Shown here in pieces: positions 1 to 9,878 of a stretch of 64,000 bases of DNA. Source of the stretch: Phycisphaerae bacterium (GTDB taxonomy: Bacteria; Planctomycetota; Phycisphaerae; Phycisphaerales; SM1A02). Made by a program: the position numbers and the translations under genes. The notes below the pieces were generated by a model. The model had not been told where the DNA came from. It worked only from the letters and a program-made list of their open reading frames with translations, and made no database searches. How positions within the stretch are numbered: the first letter of the stretch is position 1; each line of letters begins with the position of its first letter. The stretch lies in contig PAAJ01000012.1 in NCBI GenBank assembly GCA_002702575.1, positions 41,386 to 105,385 on the forward strand, given 5' to 3'.

Positions 1-422
1 TGATCAAAAACGATGCATACGAGTTTTTCATCTGGCCTTGGAACAGTGACTCCCATTCGACGGCAGAAGTTCCGGTACTCGATCCAGGATCGTCCAAGGA
101 CATTTCGGATCTGGGTCAGCGAATCCCAGTCCGCGTCCGTGTAGACCACGTGGCTTGAGCATCGGTTTCTTCGAAACTTGGACGGAAGCAGTTGTTCGAT
201 CAACTCGACGGTCGCTTCCCCTGATGCCGTGGTCGGCAGCGGGATGCCATCAAGTTCCTTCGGATAGGCAGGTGGGGCTTGTGAGGCCTCCTGAGGATCC
301 TGAGGATCCTGAGTGGACTGAGCCTGTTGGTGAGGTTCCGCAGATGAATCAGGTGGGAGGGCAACCAGAAGGGCGGATGCCAGCAGGAGGCCTTTCAGAA
401 TGGAAACTGAATGATTCATCAT
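1..422 (-). CDS. Exported protein of unknown function, C-terminus beyond the window edge
   Basis: Open minus-strand frame from ATGATG at 422 to the window edge: MMNHSVSILKGLLLASALLVALPPDSSAEPHQQ..., a signal-peptide-like start. Not in the ORF track because it lacks a stop. Confidence 0.6.
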   Translation of the reverse strand, partial: MMNHSVSILKGLLLASALLVALPPDSSAEPHQQAQSTQDPQDPQEASQAPPAYPKELDGIPLPTTASGEATVELIEQLLPSKFRRNRCSSHVVYTDADWDSLTQIRNVLGRSWIEYRNFCRRMGVTVPRPDEKLVCIVFD

Positions 423-616
423 GGTCTGTAGACAGTAACGGCATATGGAGGGGTGATATTTCCCGAATGTTCCGATTCTGACGGTTCCATCGCTGCTCAA
501 GGGGCTGCAAGGTGGATTTGGTGGGGTTCTGCAGTGAAGTCGGGGGTGAAGTCTGTCGATGCCTGCGTGGGCCAAAGGGCCTCGACAGTGATTACGTCCG
601 TGGAGGGAATAAGAAG

Positions 617-991
617 ATGTCGATGACTGCACAAGCAACCAAAGCCTGCCAATTGCAACAAGGACTCCTGAAGATCCGGCCCAGTGGGCCCCGCCTGAGT
701 GACCGTGAGGCCTCCATCCTCGCCTCCAAGGTGGGTTCGATCATGCGTGAGCGTGGAAAGAGCGTGAAACGGCTGGAGCTGGACCTCTCGGAGGTCTACA
801 CGATGTCGATCACGGCACTCGGGATGTGCCTCGAATTCGAGCGAATGGCCAAGGAACGCAAGGTCCCGCTGGTTCTCCATGATGTGAGTGAGCCGATCTG
901 CGAGGTCCTGAGGCTCCTTCGCCTCGACCGGCTTCTGGGTGGGACCCCGAAGCCTCGGCCCTGGTCAATCAGACGACGACGTGCTGCCTGA
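617..991 (+). CDS. STAS-domain protein (anti-sigma factor antagonist-like)
   Basis: ATG at 617 inside ORF 512..991; KRLELDLSEVYTMSITALGMCLEFERMAKERKVPLVLHDVSEPICEVLRLLRLDRLL has STAS-like pattern. Confidence 0.6.
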   Translation: MSMTAQATKACQLQQGLLKIRPSGPRLSDREASILASKVGSIMRERGKSVKRLELDLSEVYTMSITALGMCLEFERMAKERKVPLVLHDVSEPICEVLRLLRLDRLLGGTPKPRPWSIRRRRAA

Positions 992-1040
992 GGGCTTTCC
1001 TTGAATTCCCAGTGGCCCTGAGGCGGCATGTGTCGATACC

Positions 1041-1655
1041 ATGGACTCTAGAGCGAAGCGGGTGCTTCGTCCGGAGTCTTTGGTCATGGGTCTTGAAGCA
1101 GCCATTCCAGTCGACGGATATCTGACCACTCAACTGAGTCGTGTGGTCAACTGGGCTCGTCGGTCCGCATTGTGGCCGATGCCTTTCGCCACGGCGTGCT
1201 GTGGCATTGAACTCATGGCGACGGCCTCAAGCCGCTATGACCTGGCGCGATTTGGCGCCGAGGTCTTCCGCTTCAGTCCTCGTCAGGCAGATCTCATGAT
1301 CGTCGCAGGTCGGATCAGCGTGAAGATGCTCCCTGTCCTCCAACACATCTACCAGCAGATGTGCGAGCCCAAATGGGTCATTTCGATGGGGGCGTGTGCT
1401 TCCACCGGCGGAGTCTTCGACACCTATGCAGTCGTGCAGGGCGTGGATCAGTTCCTGCCAGTCGATGTCTATGTTCCAGGATGTCCACCTCGGCCCGAGA
1501 TGCTTCTGGAAGGCGTCATGGCCATCCAGCGTCTCATCGATGACGACAACATTCCAACCGACAGTGGTGGCAGACGTGTGCCGCTTTCACTCGCGATGGA
1601 GCCAACGCATCATCCCTCGCCACAGCCTGTGGATGTCAGCATCGGCTCAACCTAG
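1041..1655 (+). CDS. nuoB: NADH-quinone oxidoreductase subunit B
   Basis: [51 protein letters not shown]2 cluster Cys pattern of NuoB. Confidence 0.92.
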   Translation: MDSRAKRVLRPESLVMGLEAAIPVDGYLTTQLSRVVNWARRSALWPMPFATACCGIELMATASSRYDLARFGAEVFRFSPRQADLMIVAGRISVKMLPVLQHIYQQMCEPKWVISMGACASTGGVFDTYAVVQGVDQFLPVDVYVPGCPPRPEMLLEGVMAIQRLIDDDNIPTDSGGRRVPLSLAMEPTHHPSPQPVDVSIGST

Positions 1656-1676
1656 CGGACCGCCCATTTCGACTAT

Positions 1677-3263
1677 TCAGTGACGGAAGGATCGGATGCC
1701 TGTCAGGAGGCATGTGGCGTCATGGTCCTTGCATGCCTGAAGTGTTTCTTCATCGCGTTTGGATCCGCCTGGTTGGACAAGGCAGCGAATGCCAGCCTTG
1801 AGCAGAATCTCAGGGCCATCTGCGAATGGAAAGAATGCGTCCGATGCCGCAACGGCATCCGTACAGGCACCAAGTGCCTCACCCGCCTTCTCGACGGCCA
1901 GTCGACAGGCGGTCACCCGATCCACCTGGCCAGAGCCGACGCCCAGCAGGCGGCCACTGCCCGCGACAGCGATGGCATTGGAGGTGAGGTGCTTCGCGAC
2001 GGTCCATGCGATGACGGCATTGGTCGACGTGGCTTCGTCTGGATCCTTGCCGACGGCGACCTGCCAGCGAGTCGGTGTGGCCAGCTGACGATCACGATCC
2101 TGTACGAGGAATCCACCACCAATGGATCGAATGTTCCATGCGTTGCGTGGGAGGCTTGTGATGTCCGCAACTTCCAGAAGACGAACGTTGGGCCATCGTG
2201 ATGACAGTTGTTCAATGGCTTCGGGGTCATATCCGGAGGCAATGATGACTTCCAGGAACCGTGCTGTTCCAGTGATGGCCGAGGCGATCGTGGCATCAAT
2301 GTCACTCGTCATGGCGAGAATGCCGCCATAGGCCGCCAGTGGATCGCCTTCATGGGCAGCTTCAAACGCCATGGCTGGTGAATCCGAAACAGCCGCACCA
2401 CATGGATTGGTGTGCTTTACCACGACGGCCGCGAACTGACTGGTTGCCAGATGAAGATCCCGGCAGGTCTCGAGGGCTGCTGCGGCATCATTGATGTTGT
2501 TGAAGCTCAGGGGCTTTCCCGAATGCTGGATTGCCGAGGCGATCCCGGCTTCCTGGCTTGATGGATCGATGTAGAGCGCGGCATTCTGGTGTGGGTTTTC
2601 GCCGTAGCGGAGCAGTTGTTCCCGAGTCGCAGCGATTTCGATGGCTTCCGGCATGCTGTCGCCCGAAGAACTGCTCATCCACGCCGTGATGGCCGCGTCA
2701 TAACGAGCGGTTCTGGCAAACGCAGCTGCCGCCAGAGATCGTCTGAGGTCCATGGTCGTGCAGCCATCATGCGTATTCAGTTCACTGATGACTTTGTCAT
2801 ATTGAGCGGGGGAGGTGACGACGCAGACGGACTCGTGATTCTTGGCTGCGGATCGGACCATCGAGGGTCCGCCGATGTCGATTTGTTCGATGGCCTCCAT
2901 GTCCTCGATGCCGTCCTTCTGGATGGTCAGCTCGAAGGGATAGAGGTTGATGCAGGCGAGGTCGATTGGCTGGATGGCGTGGGTTTCCATCGCCGCGACA
3001 TGAGATGGTTCGCTTCGTCGTGCAAGAAGACCGCCATGGATCGCAGGATGGAGGGTCTTCACACGTCCATCCATGATCTCCGGAAACTGGGTGACCTCCG
3101 AGACATCCGTCACCGGAACATCAGCTTCCCGGAGTGCGCGTGCCGTGCCTCCGGTGGAAAGGATCTCAACACCCTGTTTGATCAGGGCCTTGGCAAAAGG
3201 AACCAGGTCTGATTTATCGCTGACTGACAGCAGGGCTCGCTTGACCGAAACCAGATCGGGCAT
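1677..3263 (-). CDS. purH: Bifunctional AICAR formyltransferase/IMP cyclohydrolase
   Basis: KRALLSVSDKSDLVPFAKAL, EILSTGGTARAL, MDGRVKTLHPAIHGGLLARR, LRYGENPHQNAALY. Confidence 0.96.
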   Translation of the reverse strand: MPDLVSVKRALLSVSDKSDLVPFAKALIKQGVEILSTGGTARALREADVPVTDVSEVTQFPEIMDGRVKTLHPAIHGGLLARRSEPSHVAAMETHAIQPIDLACINLYPFELTIQKDGIEDMEAIEQIDIGGPSMVRSAAKNHESVCVVTSPAQYDKVISELNTHDGCTTMDLRRSLAAAAFARTARYDAAITAWMSSSSGDSMPEAIEIAATREQLLRYGENPHQNAALYIDPSSQEAGIASAIQHSGKPLSFNNINDAAAALETCRDLHLATSQFAAVVVKHTNPCGAAVSDSPAMAFEAAHEGDPLAAYGGILAMTSDIDATIASAITGTARFLEVIIASGYDPEAIEQLSSRWPNVRLLEVADITSLPRNAWNIRSIGGGFLVQDRDRQLATPTRWQVAVGKDPDEATSTNAVIAWTVAKHLTSNAIAVAGSGRLLGVGSGQVDRVTACRLAVEKAGEALGACTDAVAASDAFFPFADGPEILLKAGIRCLVQPGGSKRDEETLQACKDHDATCLLTGIRSFRH

Positions 3264-3297
3264 TCCCTTGTCTCCTTGGGGAATCTTGTTGTTCTTC

Positions 3298-4527
3298 TCA
3301 GTTTGCCAGCGGGATCAGGCAATCCAGGCGGCCACGATCGTCCAGGGTGTAGATCCGGCCCTCTTCCATCTTGTCTGTAATCAGCATCTCGACGGAGTCC
3401 AGGTTCATGATCATTTCAACCGTTCCAGTCGAGGCGCTGATGATTCCAAGTTGGCGGGCCTCTTCGTCCCAGGTGATGAGGTTGTTTCCTCTTGTGGTGA
3501 CCACGGAGCCTGTGATCTCAGGTGTGATCCACTTTCTGAGGCCATCGAACCGGTTGACCGGCAGCGCTTCGTAGCATGCCAGCCCATACCCTGGAATCTG
3601 CTGATAGACATTGCTTCCAAGTGGGGTGGGTGAGTCTCTCAGCGGGCTTTCCGTGAGTGCACGCCAGAGGATGTTGCCATTGACGAGGCTGAACGCTCTC
3701 AGGTACTGGTCCATGCTGGCGACATACAAGGCATTGTCATTGACGCCCGGTTCGGCCATGACCCGATCCAGCACTCTCTGTCGCCAGATCTTGGTGAGCT
3801 TGCGGCCGTCGATGGCGACGATCTCGCCTGTTGAGGCAACACCGATGACGGTGTCGCCGGTGACCAGAGGCTTCATGTTGACGTGTTCGCCGATCTTGTA
3901 GGCCTTGAAGGCGAAGCCGATCTCGTAGGTATGCCAGACCAGTTCACCAGCCCGGGCTCCATAGATCAGGTTGTCTCCCAGAACGACAGCCGCCGTGTTG
4001 GCGAGCCACTGGAGTTTCTGGATCGGTGTATCCGTCTTGTCGAGTGCGAGGATGCCGTTGCCGGAGTCCAGGGTCATGATGCTGCCGTCACGCAGGACGT
4101 ACACGCGATTGATACCCGGGATGTAGTTGATGCCAAGAATGTTGTCGCCGGGCGTGCCCGCCGTCGCGGTCCAGATGCGGGTGCCGCTGTCGGCTGTCAG
4201 TCTGTGCAGCAGGTTCTCATCGGAGAGTGTGAAGACGGAATCACCCTGAGGGAAGATCTTCAAGAGGTTCTTGTTTCCCTGAGGGGCCTGCCAGCCGATC
4301 CTGTAACCGAAGGACCTCGCCTTTCGGGGACCGATCGCATATTCGTTTTCGAGCTGCTGCAGAACGCGTTCATCCTGACGCATGTCCGAGGCGGCTTTGG
4401 AGGAAGCCGTCTTCTGAGTCGTTTGACAGCCGGTCAATCCTGCGGGCATGACCAGAAGGCATACAAGCAGGGCCGGTAACAGGCCGTTTGAAATCATGGT
4501 TCCGATGCGGGTCGCAGCGGTAGGCAT
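3298..4527 (-). CDS. PQQ-like beta-propeller lipoprotein
   Basis: Lipobox-like LVMPAGLTGCQTT and repeated blade-like motifs (DSGTRIWTATAG, VNGNILWRALTES). Start may be internal. Confidence 0.65.
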   Translation of the reverse strand: MPTAATRIGTMISNGLLPALLVCLLVMPAGLTGCQTTQKTASSKAASDMRQDERVLQQLENEYAIGPRKARSFGYRIGWQAPQGNKNLLKIFPQGDSVFTLSDENLLHRLTADSGTRIWTATAGTPGDNILGINYIPGINRVYVLRDGSIMTLDSGNGILALDKTDTPIQKLQWLANTAAVVLGDNLIYGARAGELVWHTYEIGFAFKAYKIGEHVNMKPLVTGDTVIGVASTGEIVAIDGRKLTKIWRQRVLDRVMAEPGVNDNALYVASMDQYLRAFSLVNGNILWRALTESPLRDSPTPLGSNVYQQIPGYGLACYEALPVNRFDGLRKWITPEITGSVVTTRGNNLITWDEEARQLGIISASTGTVEMIMNLDSVEMLITDKMEEGRIYTLDDRGRLDCLIPLAN

Positions 4528-4679
4528 TGGTCAATTCTCCAGGCAACTCAAAGGCCATTCAGGGCGTTCTGCTCGCCCGGCTGTATTCAGGGAAGGCAGT
4601 ATAGATCGGGCTCGGGATCGATGGGTTCATGCTCGGGAATGACCGACTTCCGGGACGGGTCGAGGCTACAGTGGTGGAC

Positions 4680-5318
4680 ATGTTCACTGGCCTCGTTCAA
4701 GCAGTCGGCAGCGTCATTTCCGCTCAGAGGGCCTCCTCGGGCGGCATGACGCTCGAGATCCAGTCTCCGGCATTCACCTCATGCCCCGAGCCTGGAGATT
4801 CGATCGCGATCGATGGATGCTGCCTCACCGTGGTTCGGTCGGAAGAGGCCTCCGGGGGCCGCTTCCTGATGGTCTTCGAGCTGGTCGAACAGACGCTTGC
4901 GATGACGACCCTTGGTCATTGTTCAGAAGGCGATCGTGTGAATCTGGAGAGTGCGGCGACGCCAACGACCCTGTTGGGGGGGCATCTCGTCCAGGGCCAT
5001 GTCGATGGCATGGGTGTCGTCCAGAAAGTCCTGACGGATGCTGGAGACTGGCGGGTCTCCATCCAGGTGAATGCCGAATTGGCGGAACTCATCGTGCCTC
5101 AGGGGTCGGTCACCGTCTCGGGCGTGTCCCTGACCGTGGCAGATGCGTCCGCTGAGTGCTTTCAGGTCGCGCTCATACCGGCCACGCTTGAAGCGACCAA
5201 CCTCGGACAGCTGGTTGAGGGAGACACGGTGAACATCGAAACGGACATTCTGCTGCGATCCGTCCGTCACATGCTCGCCTCCCGGGGGCTCCTCGGAAAG
5301 TTGTCTAACGAGGGCTAA
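4680..5318 (+). CDS. ribE: Riboflavin synthase alpha subunit
   Basis: ATG at 4680: MFTGLVQAVGSV, DSIAIDGCCLTVV, LGGHLVQGHVDG, VSGVSLTV, VNIETDILLR. Confidence 0.94.
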   Translation: MFTGLVQAVGSVISAQRASSGGMTLEIQSPAFTSCPEPGDSIAIDGCCLTVVRSEEASGGRFLMVFELVEQTLAMTTLGHCSEGDRVNLESAATPTTLLGGHLVQGHVDGMGVVQKVLTDAGDWRVSIQVNAELAELIVPQGSVTVSGVSLTVADASAECFQVALIPATLEATNLGQLVEGDTVNIETDILLRSVRHMLASRGLLGKLSNEG

Positions 5319-5823
5319 CAGCGGATCGCTGTCGAATCGAATCCAGATACGTCATGTCGAGTCCCGTGCTTTGCTGCGGTTTCAGATCGAGTCGCTGGAT
5401 CGTTCCGGGTGGGAACTCAAGAGCCACTCGTGCGGGAAAACGGCTTGGATATCCGGGCATTCGCAGACGGTAGGCGGTCTCGGATTCATCCGGGCGTCTG
5501 GGCGCTTCCGATGTCATTTCGTGTGTCGCTGTCACTCGGCCTGTACCATCGACATAGATCAGATCGATGTCCGTCAGACAGTTGCCCATCCAGAACGAAC
5601 GCATCTGACTGTCCTCGAAGATGAAGATCATTCCAGTGCCTTCAGGGATGGCTTCCCGGTGCATCAGCCCCTGTTCGATCTCCGCTGGAGTGACTGCAAG
5701 CTCCATGACCCATGTCTCACCACCCAGTTCGATCGTGACATGGGTTGGCGGTGGAGGGGGTGCACAGCTCGACAGCAAGAGCAGTGCAAGCATCCAGATG
5801 GCATGGGTCACGCTCGAAGCCAA
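5305..5823 (-). CDS. DUF192-family lipoprotein
   Basis: LSSCAPPPPPTHV lipobox; LAVTPAEIEQGLMHREAIPEGTGMIFIFEDSQMRSFWMGNCLTDIDLIYVD is typical of DUF192. Confidence 0.8.
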   Translation of the reverse strand: MASSVTHAIWMLALLLLSSCAPPPPPTHVTIELGGETWVMELAVTPAEIEQGLMHREAIPEGTGMIFIFEDSQMRSFWMGNCLTDIDLIYVDGTGRVTATHEMTSEAPRRPDESETAYRLRMPGYPSRFPARVALEFPPGTIQRLDLKPQQSTGLDMTYLDSIRQRSAVSPR

Positions 5824-6749
5824 TCGTCGTCCTCCTGTGTGAACACGATATCTTCTCCAGGCAGAACATCGGGGTCGAACAGATCGATCGCCTGGTTCGC
5901 GCTCAACCGATTCCGTTCAGGAATCAGGCCGCACCAGAAGCAGAGCAGGCCGATGATCTGCTCAGGGGTCGTTCCACGTTCCCGATAGGTCTCCAGTCTG
6001 GTATCGCCGTGCCGCTTGGCGAGTCTTCTGCCATCGGAGCCCCTGACAAGTGGCATGTGCCACCATCTGGGCGGCGGTGCGTGGATCGCTGCATAGATCA
6101 GCTGTTGTCGGGCGGCACTGGGAAGCAGATCGTCCCCCCGGATCACATCCGTCACGCCCTGTTTCACATCATCGATGACGACGGCAAGCTGATAGGAAGG
6201 TTCGTTCCGGACCGTCCAGACCACAAAGTCCCCGCACTCACGGGCAAGGTTGAAGCGGTGGCATCCTTTCAGAAGATCCTCAACGGTTTCTTCTTCCGCC
6301 TCTACCAGCAGTCTCCAATGAACCCCTTCCTTTGGATCAAATCGACATGGCTGGCCGGCTTCTGTGGGTCGCAATGATGTGGGAAACGAAGTCTCATGAT
6401 CGCCTTCCTGCGGTGCCGAGGCGGCCGAAGCGATATCACTCCGGCTGGCGGTACATGGATAGACCAGACCGGCTTCGGCCAGATCCTGCATGATCCGGTG
6501 ATATCCGGAGAGATCGTCGGATTGCACCTCCGGCGATCCGTCCCAGTCCAGTCCGATCCAATCAAGCGTCTCGAGTGTCTTCTGCTTCGATCCGGCACGA
6601 ATCCGTGGGCCGTCCAGGTCCTCGATTCGCATCACCAGCTCCCAGTTTCTTGAACGGGCGAGGGCCCAGTTCCAGAAAAACGTCCGGGCATTGCCCAGAT
6701 GGAGTGCACCTGTCGGTGAAGGAGCCAGTCGAGAACGTTCGGGCTGCAT
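5808..6749 (-). CDS. gluQ: Glutamyl-Q tRNA(Asp) synthetase
   Basis: RLAPSPTGALHLGNARTFFWNW (class I HIGH-type), MRIEDLDGPR, RLAKRHGD (KMSKS-type); short, no anticodon-binding domain. Confidence 0.88.
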   Translation of the reverse strand: MQPERSRLAPSPTGALHLGNARTFFWNWALARSRNWELVMRIEDLDGPRIRAGSKQKTLETLDWIGLDWDGSPEVQSDDLSGYHRIMQDLAEAGLVYPCTASRSDIASAASAPQEGDHETSFPTSLRPTEAGQPCRFDPKEGVHWRLLVEAEEETVEDLLKGCHRFNLARECGDFVVWTVRNEPSYQLAVVIDDVKQGVTDVIRGDDLLPSAARQQLIYAAIHAPPPRWWHMPLVRGSDGRRLAKRHGDTRLETYRERGTTPEQIIGLLCFWCGLIPERNRLSANQAIDLFDPDVLPGEDIVFTQEDDDWLRA

Positions 6750-6862
6750 CTCCGCATGCTACGTCCGGGAGCCGGTGTTCGGCAGGACATTGACAGGAGG
6801 GATTGGACCGGTGAATGTATGGTCAATCCTGCAGGCGGCAGGGCTTACATCAGGACCACACG

Positions 6863-7138
6863 ATGGACAAACTCGAAACGGATGCAATTGAATCCCACAT
6901 GGAATCCCTCACGGACTGGACCTTGAGCGGGGACAACCTGCAGAGGACCATCAGTTTCGATGACTTCCGGTCCGCCATGGCCTTCGTCAACAAGGTGGCG
7001 GATGCCGCCGAGGCGGCCGCTCATCATCCTGACATCATGATTCGCTACGGCAAGGTCACCTTGACACTGACCACGCATGATGCCGGTGGTCTGACGGAAA
7101 ACGACTTCGACATGGCCCGGAAGATCGACGCGATCTGA
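6863..7138 (+). CDS. 4a-hydroxytetrahydrobiopterin dehydratase (PCD/DCoH)
   Basis: Internal ATG at 6863; FVNKVADAAEAAAHHPDIMIRYGKVTLTLTTHDAGGLTENDFDMARKID. Confidence 0.9.
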   Translation: MDKLETDAIESHMESLTDWTLSGDNLQRTISFDDFRSAMAFVNKVADAAEAAAHHPDIMIRYGKVTLTLTTHDAGGLTENDFDMARKIDAI

Positions 7139-7156
7139 CTCGGCTGAACAGCCGCC

Positions 7157-8233
7157 TCATTCACCGATCAGAATGTCTCTGACCAGATCGGCCCGGACGC
7201 CTCTGGCATCTTCTGGTGAGATCTGCGTGCCAACATGCTGACGAAGATGGCCTGGCTGCACCATCAGCATCAGGGTGTTGACCGTATCGAGCGTGATGGT
7301 GTCTGCGGCATCCTTGAGCATGTCGAGGCAGACCCCGAGGCGAAGTCGGCTGAGAAGCTTCATGGCTTCATCAAGCTTGAGCATTCTCGCCGTTCCGAGC
7401 GTGCCGAATGCGCGGAAGACGCGATCTTCCAGAGAGCGTCGATGCTTGTCCAGCAGCACTTGTCGAGCGGTCTGTTCAAACTGCACCAATCCAGGGATGA
7501 TGACGCCCTCGAACTCCTCGAGGATGTCCTCCTCGCTCCGACCGAGTGTGATCTGGTTGCTGACCTGGTAGAAGTTGCCGGTTGATTCCGAGCCTTCGCC
7601 ATAGAAGCCTCGAACAGCCAGGTGGAGATCCTTGGCTGCCTGGCGGACCTTGCCGATCTCATTGACCAGTCTCAGCCCGGGAAGATGGAGCATCGCGGAC
7701 ATTCGAATTCCGGTGCCGACATTCGTAGGGCAGGCGCTGAGATAGCCCCATCTCTCGCGATAGGCGTAATCGACATGTGTGCCGATGGACTCGTCGAGCC
7801 TGAGGCACGCCTTGGCGGCATCCTGAATCTGCAATCCGGGCCTGAGCACCTGGATTCGGACATGATCCTCTTCATTGACCATGACACTGGCCTGTTCATT
7901 CTCGGCTACGGCAACGCCACGGTGGATGGTGTTGTCGGCATGCTGTCGTGAAATCAGGTGGCGTTCAACGAGCAGTTGGCGTTCATGGCTTGAGGACTGT
8001 TCAAGATCGATCCAGATCATCTGGTCCTCGAGTGGAACGTGAAGGAGCAGATGCCTCGCGGTCTTGACGACATACTCGCACTGCTCCGAGCTGGCCTTGT
8101 TGACGAACGGGATCCCGTCGAGATTGCGGGCGATCCGGACTCGCGAACTCAGGACGACATCGGCACCAGGCGTCGCCTGTTGCCCATCCTGTCCGGTCTG
8201 ATCACCGTCATTCATGCCATCGTGATCGCTCAC
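7157..8233 (-). CDS. mcsB: Protein arginine kinase McsB (ATP:guanido phosphotransferase)
   Basis: VVLSSRVRIARNLDGIPF, LSACPTNVGTGIRMSAMLHLPGL, FYQVSNQITLGRSEEDI. Confidence 0.93.
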   Translation of the reverse strand: MSDHDGMNDGDQTGQDGQQATPGADVVLSSRVRIARNLDGIPFVNKASSEQCEYVVKTARHLLLHVPLEDQMIWIDLEQSSSHERQLLVERHLISRQHADNTIHRGVAVAENEQASVMVNEEDHVRIQVLRPGLQIQDAAKACLRLDESIGTHVDYAYRERWGYLSACPTNVGTGIRMSAMLHLPGLRLVNEIGKVRQAAKDLHLAVRGFYGEGSESTGNFYQVSNQITLGRSEEDILEEFEGVIIPGLVQFEQTARQVLLDKHRRSLEDRVFRAFGTLGTARMLKLDEAMKLLSRLRLGVCLDMLKDAADTITLDTVNTLMLMVQPGHLRQHVGTQISPEDARGVRADLVRDILIGE

Positions 8234-8739
8234 GCCGGATCGCCTTCCGCCGACTCTTCGGGGGACTCTTCGCTGAGCTGATTGATCTGGTCTCGGATTT
8301 CCGCGGCACGTTCGTACTGTTCACGACTGAGTGCGGAGGCCAGCGCCTGCATCAACTGACGTTCCTCTCGTTGTCGTTTGGATTGCTGATCTTCTCGATG
8401 CACGCCTTTGCCGATGTGATGGGTGGCACCGGCTTGCGCTCGTTCGATCAGTCGGCCAAGCGGTTCCTCGAAGGCGTCGTAGCAGGCAGGGCAGCCAATC
8501 AGGCTGTGTTGTCGAACCTGGGCGAAGCTTGTGCCGCACTGCGGGCATCGTGGTGCCATGACATTCGGCTTGCCACCAACGGCGAACTTGGAAATCAGCT
8601 TGTTGCCCTGCTGCTGCCCGGGCATGGCCACTCCGGCCTCACGGGCATGGTCCACGCAAAGGTGCACTTCCTTCTTCACACCATGGGAAATGGTCACTTC
8701 GTGGACGACGGCCGGTTTGTCACATAGGTCGCATTTCAT
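8230..8739 (-). CDS. mcsA: McsA-like zinc-binding UVR-domain activator
   Basis: MKCDLCDKPA, CPQCG, GCPACYDAF Cys pairs and C-terminal UVR-like ALSREQYERAAEIRDQINQL; overlaps mcsB start by 4 nt. Confidence 0.9.
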   Translation of the reverse strand: MKCDLCDKPAVVHEVTISHGVKKEVHLCVDHAREAGVAMPGQQQGNKLISKFAVGGKPNVMAPRCPQCGTSFAQVRQHSLIGCPACYDAFEEPLGRLIERAQAGATHHIGKGVHREDQQSKRQREERQLMQALASALSREQYERAAEIRDQINQLSEESPEESAEGDPA

Positions 8740-8811
8740 CTGCTGACTCAACTTCTCCACAAGTCTAGCAGGCTGGCTGCCCAAGACCTCACGCGGAAAT
8801 CAGGAACCTGT

Positions 8812-9660
8812 TCAGGTTGTCGCGGCGGGGCTGGATTGTTCCGATACAAGGGCTTTTCGAATCGCCACGACCTGTCGGAGCAGTTCGGGAATGACGGTCA
8901 GATCCAGCACGGTCGCGGCGTCACTCGATGATGCCGAGGGGTTTGGATGGCACTCCATGAAAAGCGCATGCACGCCTGCAGCGGTTGCGGCTCTGGCCAG
9001 CAGGTCGGCTCTGTCCGGGCGGCCTCCGGACTGACCCTGGCCAGCTCCAGGCAACTGAGTGGAATGGGTCACATCGAAACAGACGGGGCGTTCCAGTGAC
9101 ATCATGTCTCCGAGCCCGATGAAGTCATTGACAAGCCTCTGGTAGCCGAAGAACGTGCCACGTTCGGTGAGCATCATGTCCTGGCATCCTGCCGTCTCGA
9201 GCTTGTTCACGACGTGTTGCATTTCCTGTGGGGAAAGGAACTGGCCTTTCTTCACGTTCACGGCTCGACCGGTCTCTGCACATGCCTTCAGAAGATCCGT
9301 CTGACGGCAGAGGAACGCAGGAACCTGCATCAGATCGACATGCGGTGCGGCTTCACGAGCCTGATCCGGCTCATGGATGTCTGTGCACACCGGCAGTCCC
9401 GTGGCTTCCCGGATGGAGGAGAGCTGCCTGAGGCCCTCCTGGAGGCCGGGACCCCGGCTGGAGGAAAGGCTGGTTCGATTGGCCTTGTCGAAGCTGGCCT
9501 TGAAGATGAGGGGGATTCCCGCCTCTGAAGCCGCCACCGCCAGCGATCTGGCGATCTGAAGGTCGATTTCGCCTCCCTCCAGCACGCATGGGCCGGCAAT
9601 CAGGACGAGCGGATGGCCAGGACCGACCGTGATATCACCAATTCGACACATGTTTGGCAT
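8812..9660 (-). CDS. kdsA: 3-deoxy-8-phosphooctulonate synthase
   Basis: LVLIAGPCVLEGGEI, FKASFDKANRTSLSSSRGPGLQEGL, LMQVPAFLCRQTDLL, VNVKKGQFLSP. Start choice 9651/9660/9699 uncertain. Confidence 0.93.
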   Translation of the reverse strand: MPNMCRIGDITVGPGHPLVLIAGPCVLEGGEIDLQIARSLAVAASEAGIPLIFKASFDKANRTSLSSSRGPGLQEGLRQLSSIREATGLPVCTDIHEPDQAREAAPHVDLMQVPAFLCRQTDLLKACAETGRAVNVKKGQFLSPQEMQHVVNKLETAGCQDMMLTERGTFFGYQRLVNDFIGLGDMMSLERPVCFDVTHSTQLPGAGQGQSGGRPDRADLLARAATAAGVHALFMECHPNPSASSSDAATVLDLTVIPELLRQVVAIRKALVSEQSSPAATT

Positions 9661-9878
9661 GACAACAGCGTATCCGGGGCAGGCCGGCATTGAAAACAAC
9701 CGGTTTATCGGTGCCGGAAAGCGGGTTGGCGAACCTGGTGGTGGGGTGATGACTAGTACTGAATGAGCGAATGATCGATTCAGCCAGACATTCTGCTTGA
9801 CTGGACCCCAGTCCGAGCCGATCTATTTGTAAGGCCCACTTGATCCTCATGGGGAGGTATGGGCCATGGAGGCCAGAG

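Noticed and set aside
290-312. Tandem GGATCCTGA-type repeat
   Set aside because: Encodes a Gln-Asp-Pro repeat within the edge gene; a short coding repeat rather than a separate element.
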